Assembly: GCF_000430525.1 (NCBI RefSeq)
Contig: NZ_AUME01000019.1
Span: forward strand, 1 to 54,438
Origin: Prevotella corporis DSM 18810 = JCM 8529
Lineage (GTDB): Bacteria; Bacteroidota; Bacteroidia; Bacteroidales; Bacteroidaceae
Reading direction: 5' to 3'
Length of the DNA: 54,438 nt
Below are positions 51,972 through 54,438 of this stretch, piece by piece. The translations under genes were made by a program, and so were the position numbers. Below the pieces are notes generated by a model that was not told the DNA's origin, ran no database searches, and saw only the letters and a list, made by a program, of their open reading frames with translations. Numbering within the stretch: the first letter of the stretch is position 1; the number at the start of each line of letters is the position of its first letter.

Positions 51972-52985
51972 CTATTTATTAAGGAAAGATTGGATAATAC
52001 GGTCTAACTTGTCACTCTCCACCAAGAAGCCATCATGTCCGAAAGAAGAGTCAATCACCTTGTACTCAACATTAGGAATATTTTCCACCATCACCAAATG
52101 GCTTTCTGGCGGAAAAAGAATGTCGGACGATATAGCCACGACGAGGCATTTTGCCCGAATGGTTGCCAGAGCCTTCTCTATTCCACCCCGACCTCGTCCC
52201 ACGTGATGTGATTCCATTGCCTGCGTTATTCTGAAATATGAGTAGGCATTGAACCGGTTTTTCAACTTCTCTCCCTGGTGTTGTTGGTAAGAATGTACGC
52301 GTCGTCGGAAAAGCTCGCCGTCGGAAAAGCTATCGGTCTGGGTGAGGTTGTAGGCAGCCTCGCCCCTATAGCTGAGCATGGCAATACTTCTTGCCACTGC
52401 CAATCCTTCTGCACCTGCTGTGGGCGAGGGCATTCCAAACGTCTTGTCTGCCTTGATAGCCATACGCTGCGACTCATTGAAGGCCGATACCCACGGTGAA
52501 ACGCACTCGGCAGTGGCGATGAGGGAGGCATGGCGTGCAAAGGTGGGGTCAATGACGCACCATTCGATACACTGAAATCCCCCGATGCTGCTACCGACAA
52601 GCAGTTCCACTTGGCTGATGCCGAGATGCGCCGCCAACAAGCGGTGTGCCTGTACCATATCACGAATGGTGAATGGTGGGAAATCGTTGTACCAAGGGTT
52701 TCCCGTCTGTGGGTTAATGTGGAGCGGTCCCGTAGTTCCGTAATGCGATCCGAGGAAGTTGGCACAGACGATGAAATACTTCTCCGGATCAAGGAAGCGT
52801 CCCCTCTCCACCGTGTGTGGCCACCAGTCCGCCACATCTGAATTGGCGGTGAGAGCATGGCACACCCACACCACATTGTCAGCATTGGCATTCAGCGTGC
52901 CATAGGTGTCGTAGGCAATTGTCAGGCTGGGCAGCGATGCTCCGCTTTCCAGCTCAAATGGATGTTCGTAATGATATTCCTTCAT
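51972..52985 (-). CDS. metX: Homoserine O-acetyltransferase
   Basis: A 337-residue alpha/beta-hydrolase that acetylates homoserine with acetyl-CoA. LTANSDVADWW is the lid/oxyanion region, GSSIGGFQCIEW holds the nucleophilic Ser, the acid lies in SSDILFPP and the His in SFGHDGFLVE. Its start overlaps the metY stop by 4 nt (ATGA), so the two are translationally coupled. Succinyl preference cannot be excluded by eye, but the neighbouring MetY argues for acetyl. Confidence 0.93.
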   Translation of the reverse strand: MKEYHYEHPFELESGASLPSLTIAYDTYGTLNANADNVVWVCHALTANSDVADWWPHTVERGRFLDPEKYFIVCANFLGSHYGTTGPLHINPQTGNPWYNDFPPFTIRDMVQAHRLLAAHLGISQVELLVGSSIGGFQCIEWCVIDPTFARHASLIATAECVSPWVSAFNESQRMAIKADKTFGMPSPTAGAEGLAVARSIAMLSYRGEAAYNLTQTDSFSDGELFRRRVHSYQQHQGEKLKNRFNAYSYFRITQAMESHHVGRGRGGIEKALATIRAKCLVVAISSDILFPPESHLVMVENIPNVEYKVIDSSFGHDGFLVESDKLDRIIQSFLNK

Positions 52986-54274
52986 TTCTCTGTCCTTTTA
53001 AACGCCTGCTCAAAATCGTTTATAATATCTTCCACATCCTCTAGTCCGAGCGAAATTCTCAGCAAGGTCGGAGTAACTCCTGCCGCTTTCAAGTCCACAT
53101 CGCTCAACTGCTTGTGGGTAGTGGATGCCGGATGAGTGACCACGGTGATGGAGTCGCCTATCATCACCATGTTGGCGCAAAGCTGTAGAGCCTCAACAAA
53201 CCTCACCGTACTCTCCACATCGCCCTTCAGCTCAATATTGAGCACTCCTGAAGCCCCATGCTTGAAATATTTACGGGCATTGGCATAGCTTCGGTGATTT
53301 TCAAATCCCACATAACTCACCTTCTTTATAAACGGGCTTGTGCGACAGTATTCCGCCAAACGGCGCGTAGCGGCCACCTGATGCTCAATGCGGAGCGAGA
53401 GAGTTTCCAAACCAATGAGATGAAGATACGTGTCGAAGGGGGAGGGACTACATCCCAAGTCGCGCAAGCCATCTACCCTCGCCTTGACAATAAATGCCGA
53501 AGGGCCAAAAGCTTCCCAAAGGTTTAATCCGTGGTAACCTTCCGACGGACCGTCTATCTGTGGGTACTTGCCGTTGCCCCAGTTGTAGTTTCCACCATCT
53601 ACTATCACTCCACCAATGGCCGTGCCATGACCGTTTATCCATTTGGTTGCCGATTCCAATACGATATTCGCTCCCCAATCAAACGGGTTGCACAAATATC
53701 CGCATCCGCCAAAGGTATTGTCAACGACGAGTGGTAAGTCATAATGCTTGGCAATCTTACTGATTCCTTCTATATCCACAACGTCGCACGTTGGGTTTCC
53801 CATGCTCTCAAGATAAATCAACTTGGTGTTCTGGTCGATCAGTTTTTCTATAGATTCGTTGCTGTCGTCTTCAGCTATTCTGCACTCAATGCCGAGGTTT
53901 CGCAATGTGATTCTAAACGAGTTGTATGTTCCGCCATAAAGATAGGGCGAAGCCACGATGTTGTCGCCCCTGCTTGCCAAGGATGTGACAATCACCGTAA
54001 TGGCAGCCATCCCCGACGACACAGCCAATGCCCCCACCCCTCCATAAAGGGATGCTACGCGGTTTTCAAAATCGGTATTCGTGGGATTGTTCAATCGGGT
54101 ATAGATGTTCCCAGCCTCACTCAGGCTGAAAAGGTTGGCAGCGGTGTCGCACGACTTGAAATGGAAAGCTGCCGTAGGGTGGATAGCGATACCCCTTGCG
54201 CAAGTTTCATCAATGTGATAGCCACCATGGATTTGTCTTGTGGCAAAATGAAGTTTGTTTGTATTATTTGTCAT
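52982..54274 (-). CDS. metY: O-acetylhomoserine sulfhydrylase (PLP enzyme)
   Basis: A 430-residue PLP-dependent Cys/Met metabolism enzyme that makes homocysteine from O-acetylhomoserine and sulfide. YTRLNNPTN and SSGMAAI are the cofactor and substrate segments, VVDNTFGGCGY contains the Asp that binds the pyridine ring, and SATKWINGHG carries the PLP-binding Lys. It heads the metY-metX-hom operon. No -7 box or S-box-like riboswitch is evident in the 80 nt upstream. Confidence 0.94.
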   Translation of the reverse strand: MTNNTNKLHFATRQIHGGYHIDETCARGIAIHPTAAFHFKSCDTAANLFSLSEAGNIYTRLNNPTNTDFENRVASLYGGVGALAVSSGMAAITVIVTSLASRGDNIVASPYLYGGTYNSFRITLRNLGIECRIAEDDSNESIEKLIDQNTKLIYLESMGNPTCDVVDIEGISKIAKHYDLPLVVDNTFGGCGYLCNPFDWGANIVLESATKWINGHGTAIGGVIVDGGNYNWGNGKYPQIDGPSEGYHGLNLWEAFGPSAFIVKARVDGLRDLGCSPSPFDTYLHLIGLETLSLRIEHQVAATRRLAEYCRTSPFIKKVSYVGFENHRSYANARKYFKHGASGVLNIELKGDVESTVRFVEALQLCANMVMIGDSITVVTHPASTTHKQLSDVDLKAAGVTPTLLRISLGLEDVEDIINDFEQAFKRTEK

Positions 54275-54359
54275 AATGGTTCGTTATTGGATGTGGCGCA
54301 TGACTGCGTCGCATATAGTTTATTGTTTGGATTTCTTCTAAAATGGGCTCAGTAGAAAA

Positions 54360-54438
54360 TCAATGGGGATAGGCATATAGTTTTGCAATTCTGAATAAAA
54401 AGAACTTCTTGTCTGCCACTCCTCTTAGATTGGCTCGG
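54360..54438 (-). CDS. Possible 3' end of an upstream gene, cut by the window edge
   Basis: The frame open to the window edge encodes 25 residues (RGVADKKFFLFRIAKLYAYPH at the end) and stops at 54360-54362. Its basic, aromatic composition looks protein-like, but 25 residues are too few to prove it. If real, the gene would lie upstream of metY on the same strand. Confidence 0.25.
   Translation of the reverse strand, partial: RANLRGVADKKFFLFRIAKLYAYPH

Noticed and set aside
53744..54355. 203-residue open frame on the plus strand
   Set aside because: It is antisense to metY, which has all PLP motifs; the translated sequence shows no family features.
54275..54438. SAM riboswitch upstream of metY
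   Set aside because: No S-box landmarks or convincing multi-stem fold were seen in the available leader; the region beyond the window was not available.

Overview
The window is a 54 kb chromosomal segment of a Bacteroidales bacterium, most likely a member of the Prevotellaceae. The evidence is the gene content: an RprX/RprY two-component pair, a GTPase-motif-deficient EF-G2, NhaD, DUF5020, a signal-peptide-bearing PepC, and a TPR/ferredoxin/2-oxoacid oxidoreductase operon. The promoters agree: more than twenty intergenic copies of the Bacteroidetes -7 box TAnnTTTG lie just upstream of starts, several so close that the mRNA would be nearly leaderless. There are no rRNA or tRNA genes, no CRISPR array, no insertion sequence and no phage genes. 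It is mostly housekeeping DNA on both strands.

Layout. 1-6.9 kb (minus): metallophosphoesterase, MATE exporter, then a tight run of GH13 amylase, AlaX-type editing protein, Nudix hydrolase and two very small coupled proteins, then fabD. 7.1-9.5 kb: a P-loop+CYTH (Ttd14-like) ATPase downstream of the rpsF-rpsR-rplI operon. 9.6-15 kb: a 53-residue membrane protein, rprXY and EF-G2. 15-23 kb: hemW, a small membrane protein, uraA, a decayed gene, an iron-type ABC permease plus lipoprotein with no ATPase, and a DASS carboxylate transporter. 23-29 kb: acetyltransferase, phosphohexomutase, tag, nhaD, a MutT-like Nudix and a B3/B4 protein. 29-35.9 kb: divergent ligA, DUF5020 porin-like protein, trmD, DUF805, patatin and Xaa-Pro aminopeptidase. 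36-43.5 kb: secreted PepC, recJ-recQ, acyl-ACP thioesterase, OmpA. 43.8-50 kb: a five-gene 2-oxoacid:ferredoxin oxidoreductase operon, folD, ffh and a GYF_2 membrane protein. 50.7-54.3 kb: metY-metX-hom, which together make homoserine and then homocysteine.

The most unusual signal is non-coding. Five intergenic regions carry short arrays of a degenerate, near-palindromic motif (core AGSTSASCTTTTG) that repeats with a strict 22-bp period. A sixth region carries a different palindrome with exactly the same 22-bp centre-to-centre spacing. All six lie beyond gene 3' ends, four of them between convergent genes. I do not recognise this as a named element. Other points of interest are the EF-G2 without its catalytic His, a possible structured RNA at 2.57-2.73 kb, a 118-bp nested inverted-repeat element at 16.8 kb, and two small genes (45 and 59 codons) that are easily missed.
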